A stretch of DNA of 64,000 bases from CAYWQB01 sp964460785 (GTDB taxonomy: Bacteria; Chlamydiota; Chlamydiia; Chlamydiales; CAYWQB01). The notes beneath the pieces are model-generated. The model was not told the DNA's origin. It was given only the letters and a program-made list of their open reading frames with translations, and did not search any database. The stretch's first letter is position 1. Each line of letters starts with the position of its first letter. This document shows, piece by piece, positions 52,262 to 61,017 of this stretch. Location: the NCBI GenBank assembly GCA_964460785.1, contig CAYWQB010000002.1, positions 1-64,000 of the forward strand, written 5' to 3'. Position numbers and translations under genes: made by a program.

Positions 52262-53110
52262 GTGAATAATGATGCAGATGCCCATGCAAAAACAGTCCAG
52301 GTGCAGGGAGTCGAGCTGACCCTGTCAATCCCTGACCAACTTCCCTTTCAATGGATTGGCCAGAATGACCCCATGCAACAACTTCTTGCTGCCTGGCACC
52401 AAGTTGATGAGTATGACCTTCCAATGAGCCCACGATTGATTGGGAAACCAGGAGTAGGCAAAACAACTCTCGCATATGCTGCAGCCAAAAAGTTAGGCCG
52501 AGAGGTCTATATCTTTCAGGCGACTATGGATACTCGTCCAGAAGATTTACTGATTCTTCCTGTGCTGGGAGAGGGTGGACATATCCGCTATGTAGCCTCT
52601 CCTCTTGTGACTGCGATGATCGAAGGGGGCGTCTGTATTTTGGATGAAGGGAATCGAATGAGTGAGAAGTCTTGGGCCTCTCTTGCCCCCCTGCTAGATA
52701 ACCGACGGTATATTGAGTCTCTCCTTGCAGGCCTAAAAATCCATGCACATGCTGATTTTCGCTTTTGTGCAACTATGAATGATGATGCATCTACCTTTGA
52801 GATCCCTGAGTATATACACAGCCGGCTCCAGCCTCAAATCTACCTAGACTTCCCTGATAGTGCAGAAGAAAAGCTCATCCTCCAAGAAAACCTTCCCACT
52901 CTTCCTGAAGAAATCCTTGAATATGTTGTCTCTTTTCTACAGCAAGCTCATGCAAAAGACCTCCCTTACACTATCCGAGATGGAGTAAATATTGCTCGCT
53001 ATGCGGCCAAGAGATTAGCATGCTTTCAGTCCCCCCAACACACCGAAGCTCTTTGTCGAGAAGCAATTAAGATGACTCTCGGCGAAGAAGCAACTCTCTT
53101 TCTTCAGTAA
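52262..53110 (+). CDS. MoxR-type AAA+ ATPase
   Basis: A 282-residue AAA_5 ATPase. Walker A is GKPGVGKTT (about 63-71), Walker B lies in GGVCILDEGNRM, and the sensor region is FRFCATMNDDAS with a following arginine finger candidate in EYIHSRLQP. MoxR ATPases work as chaperone-like machines with VWA-domain partners in cofactor insertion or stress response. It starts at GTG after CCAGGAGGATAGAT. The next gene follows within 8-11 bases and encodes its probable partner; no VWA gene is adjacent. Confidence 0.88.
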   Translation: MNNDADAHAKTVQVQGVELTLSIPDQLPFQWIGQNDPMQQLLAAWHQVDEYDLPMSPRLIGKPGVGKTTLAYAAAKKLGREVYIFQATMDTRPEDLLILPVLGEGGHIRYVASPLVTAMIEGGVCILDEGNRMSEKSWASLAPLLDNRRYIESLLAGLKIHAHADFRFCATMNDDASTFEIPEYIHSRLQPQIYLDFPDSAEEKLILQENLPTLPEEILEYVVSFLQQAHAKDLPYTIRDGVNIARYAAKRLACFQSPQHTEALCREAIKMTLGEEATLFLQ

Positions 53111-53121
53111 GGGTATATGTG

Positions 53122-54966
53122 ATGCCTAGCTATCTTCAAAGATGGAAGAATATCTTTTTCGTTCCCGCTTTGCACTACAACCTGGAAACGGCCTGTTACA
53201 CACTTCAGGCAGCATACTCTTTAAAGCCTAGCTGCCTTGCTGTAGAGGCGCCAAGAGAGTTACAGGGGGAGTTGATGCATGCTGCATCCAGACTACCAGA
53301 TATTTCTGTTGTGGAGCAAAAAGCAGCAGACTCTTCTTCTCTCTACTATTTAGTTGAACCTGCTGATGCTACTTCAGAAGCTTTGCGCTGTGGCCTCGAG
53401 CTTGGCATCCCCACCTTTTGCCTAGACCTCTTACAAACACATTACCCTGGATATTTTGATCCCCTTCCTGACCCATATGCCATTCATGGGATTGGACTTG
53501 CCAGCTACTACCAAAAAGCGAGCTCTCTCTTTCAATCCAATCTTAGGCAGGATCAAGAGAGAGAATCTTTTATTGCCTTTCACCTTAGTGAATTAAGCAA
53601 ATACTATGAGACTGTGCTATATGTGGGAGGGATGTCTCACATCCAGCCAATCATTGAGCGGTTAAAAGCTGCATCCTTTTCGCCACCAAAATCACCCCTT
53701 GAAGAGGTTCAGGCTCATCTATTCACAGTAGAAGAAGCAAGTTACCGTTCTATTCAAGGAGAGGTTGGCTATCTTTCTACAACCTACGAGCAGCTGCGTA
53801 CGGAGTTTATCCTACAACTAGAACAAAACTCTTTATTAAAGAATGAAGCGGATATAGAACTCCCCCCAAGCAGGCTTGATCTGTACCTTCACCTCTTGCA
53901 AAAAGCCAAACAGCAGTATGAAAAAGCAACAGGGGTTACGGTTCAAGCCTACCATATGCGTAATCTACTGCGCTTTTATCGCAAGTATGCCTCTATCCAG
54001 AAGAGACTTCTCCCTTCCTGTTATGAACTTCTTGCGGGAGCCCGAGCATGTGTAGACCATAATTTTGCCTATGAGTTATGGCTTGCTGCAACAGACTACC
54101 CTCACTTAAAAAACCTCGACAACTTAGAAAAACGCCACCTATCTGTAGAAGATGTTTGGGGAGGGCGCAAAATACTCCACTTTCACCTCAAACAAAAAAG
54201 TCAACGCGCCTTTCAGTTTCAGAAAAGAGCCAGAGATAGCAACCATCAAATTCAAGCGCAGTTCAATCCTTACTCTATTTGTTCTTACCAGCCTGAAGAC
54301 AAAATCATCGAAGCCTTTGCCTCGCATCTAAAAAAGCGCGGACAGCTCGTACAAAAGGAAGCAAATAGCCGCACCGTTCCCTTCTCCTCTAGTCTTGAAG
54401 ATGGCATTGATATCCGCGAAACGATGCGCAACATTACGGATAAGAAAATTTATGTCCGAACACAGGGCAAGCCCCCATACCCCTCTGGTTCTGTTGTTGT
54501 TATTTTCAATGAAGGAAATACAGAAGGGAGAAGAGATTCTTACCCCTGGTGTACGACTTGGCTAGGTGAGCATGACCAAGAGTCTGATATGGCTTTTTAT
54601 GCAACGCCGATGCAAGGAAACCTCATAGGCCCTGGGATTGCGCGTTGTTCATATGGAGGAATCATGATGACCTACCCTCCTGGCCGCCTGCATAATATCT
54701 GGGAGGATTCTTTTTATGAGGCAGCAAAGTCCAAAGCTGAGCGCCTATTACTTGCTGCTATTGACTACTCACAAGAGCCGGTTGTCATCTATGTAGCAAA
54801 AAAGCCCCCTTCCCTTCTTTGTAAACAGGTAGCCCAAAGATTTTCTAAAAAAATTATTTATATACCAATTGGCCAACTCTCTCCTATACAGCTACAAAAA
54901 ATGCAAACCTTCCACGTTTTAGCTGGGCATCATGTACGCTCCATTGCAGACGATTATATCTATTGA
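53122..54966 (+). CDS. Large uncharacterised partner of the MoxR ATPase
   Basis: A 614-residue protein of no firmly recognised family. The N-terminal 170 residues (FFVPALHYNLETA, KPSCLAVEAPREL, GIPTFCLDLL, VLYVGGMSHI) have the strand/motif order of TraB/ChaN-like or DUF5682-like domains. The middle is helical (about 230-340). The C-terminal part (420-614) has SGSVVVIFNEGNTEGR, CTTWLGEHDQESDMAFYATP and a final alpha/beta stretch. It is soluble and has no signal peptide. In other bacteria a DUF5682-type protein goes with MoxR and a VWA protein, which agrees with this pairing. A GTG one codon upstream is an alternative start. Confidence 0.6.
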   Translation: MPSYLQRWKNIFFVPALHYNLETACYTLQAAYSLKPSCLAVEAPRELQGELMHAASRLPDISVVEQKAADSSSLYYLVEPADATSEALRCGLELGIPTFCLDLLQTHYPGYFDPLPDPYAIHGIGLASYYQKASSLFQSNLRQDQERESFIAFHLSELSKYYETVLYVGGMSHIQPIIERLKAASFSPPKSPLEEVQAHLFTVEEASYRSIQGEVGYLSTTYEQLRTEFILQLEQNSLLKNEADIELPPSRLDLYLHLLQKAKQQYEKATGVTVQAYHMRNLLRFYRKYASIQKRLLPSCYELLAGARACVDHNFAYELWLAATDYPHLKNLDNLEKRHLSVEDVWGGRKILHFHLKQKSQRAFQFQKRARDSNHQIQAQFNPYSICSYQPEDKIIEAFASHLKKRGQLVQKEANSRTVPFSSSLEDGIDIRETMRNITDKKIYVRTQGKPPYPSGSVVVIFNEGNTEGRRDSYPWCTTWLGEHDQESDMAFYATPMQGNLIGPGIARCSYGGIMMTYPPGRLHNIWEDSFYEAAKSKAERLLLAAIDYSQEPVVIYVAKKPPSLLCKQVAQRFSKKIIYIPIGQLSPIQLQKMQTFHVLAGHHVRSIADDYIY

Positions 54967-55017
54967 TGAGATCCCTTGCCTGCTTTATAATATTTTCTGG
55001 TCAAGGGAGGTTTGTCT

Positions 55018-55842
55018 ATGCGTCTACTTTTAACCAATGATGATGGAATTGAAGCTCCAGGGATACGAGCCCTTTATGAAGCTTGTTCAACTAGAGAAAA
55101 TACAGAAATTGCTGTTGCTGCACCCAAAGTCCAACATTCTGGGACTAGTGTAAGTATTTCTGTACATAAAGATATAGGGGTGGAGTGTCTTCCCCACTAC
55201 TTTGGTGAAGAGAACACCTGGGCGATTTATGGGACACCTGCCGACTGTGTGAAGCTTGCACTGTCGTCTCTGACGGATGCGCTGCCTGACTGGATTTTAT
55301 CCGGGGTTAACTGCGGTTCAAATGCAGGGGCCAATGTCTTTTACAGTGGAACAGTGGGGGCTCTTGTAGAGGGCGCTCTTCGCGGAGTTCCTGGGATTGC
55401 ATTTTCTTGCGTAGGCACAGAGCGTGATGGCTTTCAAATTCGGCCTGATGGATATGAGGTTGCCAAGCATTTTATTTCACCTATTTTAGATACTCTCTCT
55501 GGCTATAAGCAAGTCCCAGGCACAATTTTTAATGTCAATATCCCTGCCCTTCCAATAGAGCAGATCAAAGGGGTGCGCCTTGCCTCTCAAGGGCGTGATT
55601 ACTGGATGGATCGCCCGCTACAAACAATGTCTGAAGGAAATATTTGCTACTACTCTCTAGGCTCACTCTTGAGTAAATTTCCCCCTCAGTCCACTGCGGA
55701 CTGCTACCTCTTGCAGCAAGGGTATATTACCTGTGTCCCTCTACAGTACCGAGATATCACCGACCATGCTTATTTCCAGTCGGTCAAAGAGCACTTTGAC
55801 TCCAATGTGCTCAAGTCCTCTGAGCAGACTACTCCCGTTTAG
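55018..55842 (+). CDS. surE: 5'/3'-nucleotidase SurE
   Basis: A 274-residue metal-dependent phosphatase. It opens MRLLLTNDDGIEAPG, where Asp-Asp bind the metal. The further ligand region SGTSVSISVHKD, GTPADCVKLAL and SGVNCGSNAGANVFYSGTVGA are the SurE signature. It dephosphorylates nucleoside monophosphates. The ATG at 55018 follows TCAAGGGAGGTTTGTCT. The length is a little above the common 250 residues. The 3' end overlaps the convergent lipoprotein gene by 14 bases. Confidence 0.95.
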   Translation: MRLLLTNDDGIEAPGIRALYEACSTRENTEIAVAAPKVQHSGTSVSISVHKDIGVECLPHYFGEENTWAIYGTPADCVKLALSSLTDALPDWILSGVNCGSNAGANVFYSGTVGALVEGALRGVPGIAFSCVGTERDGFQIRPDGYEVAKHFISPILDTLSGYKQVPGTIFNVNIPALPIEQIKGVRLASQGRDYWMDRPLQTMSEGNICYYSLGSLLSKFPPQSTADCYLLQQGYITCVPLQYRDITDHAYFQSVKEHFDSNVLKSSEQTTPV

Positions 55843-56212
55843 GCGCATGCTCTTCCATCAAGTATAAGTCATAAAGAGCCTGCTTTTGGCAGGCTTCTAA
55901 TGCTTCACGCACTCCCTCTATTGCATAAACACGCGCAAGCTCTCTTTGTAACCGCTGGCTCTGCTCATAGACAACCCCTTCCTCTATGTTTGGAGAGTCG
56001 CTACTTCTTGCTTCATTAGTCAACTTTGCAAACCGTCGATAATGTTTTTGAAACAGCTCTTGGGCCTTCAAGACGTCATGTCGAGTCTGTACACTCTCAA
56101 GATCTTTTGCCATCATCGCACAAAGAGCCTGTCCTTCTCGGACAAAATCCTTGTTATTTCTCTCGCAGGAGAGGCACAGGAAAAGAGGAATTATGATCAA
56201 AAAAAGCTTCAT
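55829..56212 (-). CDS. Hypothetical lipoprotein
   Basis: A 127-residue protein with a short signal peptide and lipobox (LFLCLSC, Cys at residue 16) followed by ERNNKDF. The rest is charged and helical with two further Cys near the C-terminus. I recognise no family. Probably a membrane-anchored periplasmic helical protein. The position between surE and the tRNA pair gives no clue to function. Confidence 0.7.
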   Translation of the reverse strand: MKLFLIIIPLFLCLSCERNNKDFVREGQALCAMMAKDLESVQTRHDVLKAQELFQKHYRRFAKLTNEARSSDSPNIEEGVVYEQSQRLQRELARVYAIEGVREALEACQKQALYDLYLMEEHAPKRE

Positions 56213-56248
56213 GAGATCTTTTATAGTAAAAAACTGGGAAAAACGCTT

Positions 56249-56278
56249 GTGTAAAATTTCGCCTCTGCTGTAGATTGT
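56249..56278 (+). promoter_or_regulatory. Possible promoter of the tRNA-Val/Asp unit
   Basis: TTGTGT (56249-56254) and TAGATT (56273-56278) lie 18 bases apart, 11 bases before tRNA-Val. The same TTGTG box and 18-base spacing occur before tRNA-Thr. Confidence 0.4.
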
Positions 56279-56288
56279 GTGCTCTTTC

Positions 56289-56360
56289 GGGCGTATAGCT
56301 CAGCGGTAGAGCTCCTGTCTTACAAACAGGCGGTCATAGGTTCAAATCCTGTTGCGCCCA
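56289..56360 (+). tRNA. tRNA-Val (TAC)
   Basis: GGGCGTA pairs with TGCGCCC. The anticodon arm CCTGT-CTTACAA-ACAGG gives anticodon TAC, and the T arm has GGTTCAAATCC. CCA is not encoded. tRNA-Asp follows after 12 bases. Confidence 0.95.
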
Positions 56361-56372
56361 AAGATACTCCAT

Positions 56373-56446
56373 GCGGGAGTAGTTCAATTGGTTAGAGCAC
56401 CGGCCTGTCACGCCGGAAGTTGCGGGTTCAAATCCCGTCTCCCGCG
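56373..56446 (+). tRNA. tRNA-Asp (GTC)
   Basis: GCGGGAG pairs with CTCCCGC. The anticodon arm CCGGC-CTGTCAC-GCCGG gives anticodon GTC, and the T arm is GCGGGTTCAAATCCCGT. The discriminator base is G, as expected for tRNA-Asp. Confidence 0.95.
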
Positions 56447-56527
56447 CTCCTTTTACCCACAGTTTTCCTGTACAAAAGTCTTCCACTTCCCTATTCTCAC
56501 AGGAAGTGATTTTTGGAGTATTTTCCT

Positions 56528-57430
56528 ATGGCGATGAGCAAGTATAACCAGTCAAAAAGCGTTTTTCACCAATTCCTTATGTTCGTGTGGATGACGATTG
56601 GCTCATGTCTTGTTGCGTTAGCCCTGCGATCATTCTTTATTCCTCACAACCTATTTGATGGTGGCACAGTAGGCCTTTCTTTGATTTGCGCCCACCTGCT
56701 AGGAGAAAATACCCTCCCCATCTTTTTGATTGTGCTAAATGCCCCCTTCCTTTTTTGGGCTTTTCGTGAAATCGGCAAAGGCTTTGTCTTTCAGATGGTC
56801 GTAGCGACCCTATTCTTTACAGCTTTTTATGTAGCCTTTGTGGACTTCCCTGATTTTAAGGGAGAGTCTATAGAAGTGATCGTAAGCGGAGGCTTAATCC
56901 TTGGTGTAGGGATTGGTTTAATTATTCGAGCAGGCGGCTGCCTAGATGGTACAGAAATCCTTTCCATCATCACGAGCAAGCGTACAGGGTTCACTGTTGG
57001 ACAGATCATACTCAGCGTCAACGTATTGATCTTTGCACTTGCTGGATTGCTCTTAGATGACTGGCATGCAGCTCTTCGCTCTCTGATGACCTACTTTATC
57101 GCAATGAAGGTCATGGATACCGTCATTGTCGGCCTTGATGAAACGAAATCGGTGATGATTGTTTCAAGTACACCGAAGAAGATTGCTGATGCCCTAATGC
57201 ATGAATTAGGCTTGGTCTTAACCTTTGTTCATGGACATGGAGGCTTTAGCGGTGATCGCCGAGAAATCATCTATACAATTGTAGAAAGATTACAGCTTGC
57301 GAAACTCAAGAGCCTTGTGCTATCGAAAGATCCAGATGCTTTTATAGCCATTGAGAACCTTCATGAGGTTGTTAGCTCGAAGCCCAAAGTGCAAAACCTG
57401 AAAGCGCCCCCTCATTCATCAAAGGAGTAA
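56528..57430 (+). CDS. YitT-family membrane protein
   Basis: A 300-residue protein with five to six hydrophobic spans (about 15-195) and a soluble C-terminal DUF2179 domain (about 215-290). FFIPHNLFDGGTVGLSLI, RAGGCLDGTEILSIITSKRTGFTVGQIIL and the later HGHGGFSGDRREIIYTIVERLQL are family hallmarks. YitT proteins are widespread and their transport function is poorly known. The ATG at 56528 follows TTTTGGAG at 9-10 bases. The Pkn1-like gene follows after 3 bases, so both are in one operon. Confidence 0.9.
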   Translation: MAMSKYNQSKSVFHQFLMFVWMTIGSCLVALALRSFFIPHNLFDGGTVGLSLICAHLLGENTLPIFLIVLNAPFLFWAFREIGKGFVFQMVVATLFFTAFYVAFVDFPDFKGESIEVIVSGGLILGVGIGLIIRAGGCLDGTEILSIITSKRTGFTVGQIILSVNVLIFALAGLLLDDWHAALRSLMTYFIAMKVMDTVIVGLDETKSVMIVSSTPKKIADALMHELGLVLTFVHGHGGFSGDRREIIYTIVERLQLAKLKSLVLSKDPDAFIAIENLHEVVSSKPKVQNLKAPPHSSKE

Positions 57431-57433
57431 GCC

Positions 57434-59038
57434 ATGTCCTCAGCCATCCATTCTCCTGTCATTGGCCCCTATGAGCTACAGGAAGAATGGGGAAAGAATG
57501 GCTTAGGCACGCTTTACCTCGCACATCACAAAAGAAAGAATCACCTAAGTCTCGTTCAGGTGCTCTCTCCTCAGGTATGTAACCGAGAAAACTTTATTGT
57601 CCGCTTTGAACTACTAAAAACCATTGCTCCCACCCTTTCCCATCCCAACCTACTCAAAGTAGAAATGATGGGGCTCCATCAAAATCTCTATTTTATTGCA
57701 AAAGAGTTCCCTGGACTCGTTGCCCAAGAAACAAAAACTCTTGCTGATATTCCCCTGCAAGATCTCCCTAAAAAATATCATGTCCTAAGCAAAATTCTTT
57801 ATGGAGTGGCAGAAGGCCTCGCGGCTTTAGAAGAGTTTTCTCAAAGCTACTACAGAGAAGGTATTCCTTTTCTTAACTTCCACCCCTCTTTTATTTACCT
57901 CTGCCCAAAAAAAGGATCCCTCTACAGCTGGGACCGAACCCCTAAGCTTGATGGCTTTTTTGATCCATTTCTCAGCTGTGGCGATGGCCCAACAGCTCTC
58001 TTTTCCTACCATATACAACAAGACTACCCTTCCCTTTACAAGCACTACCTCAGCTCTCCCCACCCCTCCTCTCTTTCTGGTGAAGTGACACAAAAAGAAA
58101 TTCAAGTCGCTTTTGGCAGCTATATCTATGAAGTCATTGCAAACCAACGACCCATTGGCAATAGCCCTTCACTCAAAAGCTTAGACCCCCTTCTACCCAA
58201 CCGCCTTGAAAACCTTTGCACTCGCTGCCTAGGGGCAGCCAGAGGAGAAGGATACTCTTCCTTCAAAGAGATTGCTAAAGAGCTACAAACTTTCTCAGGA
58301 AGCCGGCCAGAGCTCACAAAAGAAGAACAAACGCTCCAAGACTTAGTCCCTCCAGACAACATGTCTTTAATCTCTTTACAAGATAAGGCCATCTTAGGAG
58401 CAAGTGATGGCCCCTCCATCGAACAACCCTCTTTTAAAGCGCGCATCAAACCCTTCTTTTTAGATCGAGCTCCTGTAACAAATGAGCAGTTTTCTCGTTT
58501 CCGAAAAGGGTACAAGCGCAGCACCTACTCCAAAGCAGACGACAGCCCTGCCACTCTCCTTTCACTTGAGGATGCTCAGGCATATTGCGACTTTCGCTCA
58601 GAGCTAGAAGGCCTTCCCAAAGGCACGTACCGCTTACCTACAGAATATGAATGGGAGGCTGCTGTGCGAGGCAGCTCTGGCCAACTGTATCCATGGGGCT
58701 CTTCTCCTGATCCTTCAAAAGCTCACTGTGGATTTGACCAAGCAAAGGGAACCTGTGGCGTTTATGCTTACCCTCCAGGACGTTTTTTCCTTTATTCAAT
58801 GCTGGGAAATACCTGGGAGTGGACCTCTTCCTCTCTCAAGCCTCATCCCTTTGCCAATAAAGAGTTAACTTCCCCCAACGCTCACCTACTTTCTGTTGTC
58901 AAAGGAGGCTGTTGGCTCACACCTCTTGACCGGTGCAGAGCTAGCTTGCGAGCAGCCTATCTCCCCTCTGTCCGTAAGGGAAATATTGGTTTTCGCTGCG
59001 CACGAGATATTGACTCAACCTTGCCACCGCGTGATTAA
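57434..59038 (+). CDS. pkn1: Pkn1-like protein: degenerate Ser/Thr kinase domain plus FGE/SUMF1 domain
   Basis: A 534-residue protein of the chlamydial Pkn1 layout. The kinase-like part (about 10-290) has lost its key residues. The ATP lysine position in LSLVQVL is Gln42, the catalytic HRDLKPxN loop reads LNFHPSFIYL (147-156), and the metal-binding DFG reads LDGFF (172-176). The C-terminal domain (about 335-530) is an FGE-sulfatase/SUMF1 fold: FLDRAPVTNEQFSRF, YRLPTEYEWEAAVRG, MLGNTWEWTSS and the terminal NIGFRCARD. The domain combination agrees with Pkn1; activity as a kinase looks doubtful here. Role likely in signalling or as scaffold. Confidence 0.85.
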   Translation: MSSAIHSPVIGPYELQEEWGKNGLGTLYLAHHKRKNHLSLVQVLSPQVCNRENFIVRFELLKTIAPTLSHPNLLKVEMMGLHQNLYFIAKEFPGLVAQETKTLADIPLQDLPKKYHVLSKILYGVAEGLAALEEFSQSYYREGIPFLNFHPSFIYLCPKKGSLYSWDRTPKLDGFFDPFLSCGDGPTALFSYHIQQDYPSLYKHYLSSPHPSSLSGEVTQKEIQVAFGSYIYEVIANQRPIGNSPSLKSLDPLLPNRLENLCTRCLGAARGEGYSSFKEIAKELQTFSGSRPELTKEEQTLQDLVPPDNMSLISLQDKAILGASDGPSIEQPSFKARIKPFFLDRAPVTNEQFSRFRKGYKRSTYSKADDSPATLLSLEDAQAYCDFRSELEGLPKGTYRLPTEYEWEAAVRGSSGQLYPWGSSPDPSKAHCGFDQAKGTCGVYAYPPGRFFLYSMLGNTWEWTSSSLKPHPFANKELTSPNAHLLSVVKGGCWLTPLDRCRASLRAAYLPSVRKGNIGFRCARDIDSTLPPRD

Positions 59039-59602
59039 GTCATGCTGCAAGCCTAGAACATCTAAAATCTTAGCTAAGATATAGTTTTCTACTTCCTCAA
59101 TACTTTTTGGCTGCAAATACCAGGCTGGCACAGGAGGAACGATCTTAACCCCTAATTTAGCAAGCTTCAGCATATTCTCCAGATGAATCACTGAAAAAGG
59201 CGACTCTCTAGGCACCAAAACCAAGGGTCTTCCCTCCTTAATTGCAACATCTGCAGCTCGTCGCAAAAGATTGTCTGATAAACCTGTAGCGATCGCTCCT
59301 AAGGAAGCCATGCTACAAGGAACGATCACAGTCGCATCTCGTTGATATGTCCCACTTGCCACGCTCGCTGCCATATACCGATTTGACTGAATATGCACAT
59401 AAGACCGCATGTCTTTTGGCAACTTTTCCACTAACTGCTGTGGGGTTTTAATAGATTCCCCAAGCTCAAATTGGGCTGTAAGGCAAGCATCTTTCGTCAT
59501 GACTAAATCTACGGCAATAGCATGCGAAACAAGCCAATGCATCAAGCGATAGCTAAGTTGCACCCCAGAGGCTCCTGAAATCCCTAACACGATACGCTTC
59601 AT
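59015..59602 (-). CDS. ubiX: Flavin prenyltransferase UbiX
   Basis: A 195-residue flavoprotein. The FMN-binding start is VLGISGASGVQLSYRLM, then IVPCSMASLGAIATGLSDNLLRRAADV and LVLVPRESPFSVIHLENML, all classic UbiX. It makes prenylated FMN for UbiD decarboxylases. It is the last gene of the hpt-ubiA-ubiX run and overlaps the end of ubiA by four bases. The 3' end overlaps the convergent Pkn1-like gene by 24 bases. Confidence 0.95.
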   Translation of the reverse strand: MKRIVLGISGASGVQLSYRLMHWLVSHAIAVDLVMTKDACLTAQFELGESIKTPQQLVEKLPKDMRSYVHIQSNRYMAASVASGTYQRDATVIVPCSMASLGAIATGLSDNLLRRAADVAIKEGRPLVLVPRESPFSVIHLENMLKLAKLGVKIVPPVPAWYLQPKSIEEVENYILAKILDVLGLQHDLITRWQG

Positions 59603-60462
59603 AGCATCCCTACTAAAACAAGCAATAACAGCAGTACAGGAAAAAGCATCTGGCTAAAAACAAAGGCTTTCATAATCCCTTCGCCCCGATAAGCCTTCCA
59701 CCAAAGGATCATCAGCACTGGAAACAGCAAAAAAACACCGATTTGATATAACTCATTTAAGCCAACAGAGCGTCCCAGCAAAAACAAAAACAAAATCGTA
59801 AGAACAAAAGAAAGCAAGCTTACAGCTAGTGCCACACGCTTTCCATACTTTGCTGGAAAGCTGTAGATGCCATTTTTTCGATCGAAATCATAATCTAAGA
59901 AAGCATAAAGCATATCAGCTCCAGCAATTCTCAAGCCTGCAGCAAGAGCAAGAAAAAGGGCAGAGATAGACAGATCTCCTCGTACAGCAGCCCAGCTACA
60001 CAAGGGGATAAATAGATGCACAAGCCCTAAACCAAAGTGGCAAAAAGCTGTAAAGCGCTTTAGAAAAGAGTAGAGAAAAATAGTCAATGCTGCCGGCAGT
60101 GACAAATAAAAGCAAAGCGGGTTAGTGAGGTAGCAAGAAAGAAAAAATACTCCCAGAGCCCCCCAGGCAACAAAAGCAACAGAATGTTTGCGCACTCCAC
60201 CAGCAGCCACAATTCGATTAGCCGTCCTTGGGTTTTTGGCATCAATTTTTGCATCGAAAAGCTTATTGAAGCTCATTCCCGCACATCGCCCAGAAGCAAA
60301 AGCACAAAAACTCAAAAGAAGAACCTGAAAGGGATGACTCATTACGTATCCCTTCATAGCCAACACAACGCCAATCAGCAACAAAGGCAACCCTAAAAAG
60401 GTCAACTTAGACTCTATTAGCTGATCAAGAATTGCAACTCGCTTCCTCAGATGAATGAGCAT
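59599..60462 (-). CDS. ubiA: UbiA-family prenyltransferase
   Basis: A 287-residue membrane enzyme with about eight to nine spans. The first Asp motif is NKLFDAKIDAKNPRTANR and the second is DYDFDRKNGIYSFPAKYG, the Mg-diphosphate sites of 4-hydroxybenzoate or related polyprenyltransferases. It attaches an isoprenoid chain to an aromatic acceptor in quinone synthesis. Whether it serves ubiquinone or menaquinone (futalosine route) cannot be decided. The ATG at 60462 overlaps the hpt stop (TGATG). Confidence 0.92.
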   Translation of the reverse strand: MLIHLRKRVAILDQLIESKLTFLGLPLLLIGVVLAMKGYVMSHPFQVLLLSFCAFASGRCAGMSFNKLFDAKIDAKNPRTANRIVAAGGVRKHSVAFVAWGALGVFFLSCYLTNPLCFYLSLPAALTIFLYSFLKRFTAFCHFGLGLVHLFIPLCSWAAVRGDLSISALFLALAAGLRIAGADMLYAFLDYDFDRKNGIYSFPAKYGKRVALAVSLLSFVLTILFLFLLGRSVGLNELYQIGVFLLFPVLMILWWKAYRGEGIMKAFVFSQMLFPVLLLLLVLVGML

Positions 60463-60998
60463 CACTTGTCCTCTCCAACCTGCAGGCGATAAACGCCTGC
60501 AAGCCCACGATACAACTCCTCGTAATCTAAACCATATCCAACAACAAAGGCATCCTCAATAGAAAATAGAGAGTAGGTAGGCTGCATAGACACCTGCTTT
60601 TTCACCTGCTTATTCAGTAGAATAATGCTCTCTACAGAAGCTGCACCTTGCTGTTCAGCAAATGCAATAACAGCCTCTAAAGTCTTTCCTGAGTCGAAAA
60701 TATCATCAATAACAAGAACGGAATAACCGGCTAAAGATAAGTCTGGCTCTGCAATTAGTTCAAGCCCTCCGCGCTGCATCGTCCCTCTATAGCTTTTGCA
60801 GCGCACAAACTCAACACGCGCCTGGATATCTAACGCACGCAATAAATCTGCCACTAAGCAAAGAGCCCCCTTGAGCACGCCAAGGAGGAGCACTTGCTTA
60901 CCATGATATTTTTGACTAATCGTGGAGGCTAAAGCTTGAATGCGTTGTTGAATCTCAGCAGCAGAAATCATCTGCTCTAAGCTCTTATTAGCTTCCAT
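60462..60998 (-). CDS. hpt: Hypoxanthine phosphoribosyltransferase
   Basis: A 178-residue type I phosphoribosyltransferase. The PRPP loop is VLVIDDIFDSGKTLEAV (about 95-111), LLGVLKGALCLVADLLRAL is the upstream PPi loop region, and VGYGLDYEELYRGL matches bacterial Hpt C-termini. It salvages hypoxanthine and guanine. CCAGAGAGGCTT lies before the ATG. It follows accC after about 20 bases and opens the ubiA-ubiX group. Confidence 0.93.
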   Translation of the reverse strand: MEANKSLEQMISAAEIQQRIQALASTISQKYHGKQVLLLGVLKGALCLVADLLRALDIQARVEFVRCKSYRGTMQRGGLELIAEPDLSLAGYSVLVIDDIFDSGKTLEAVIAFAEQQGAASVESIILLNKQVKKQVSMQPTYSLFSIEDAFVVGYGLDYEELYRGLAGVYRLQVGEDK

Positions 60999-61017
60999 AA
61001 GCCTCTCTGGCTTTTTG

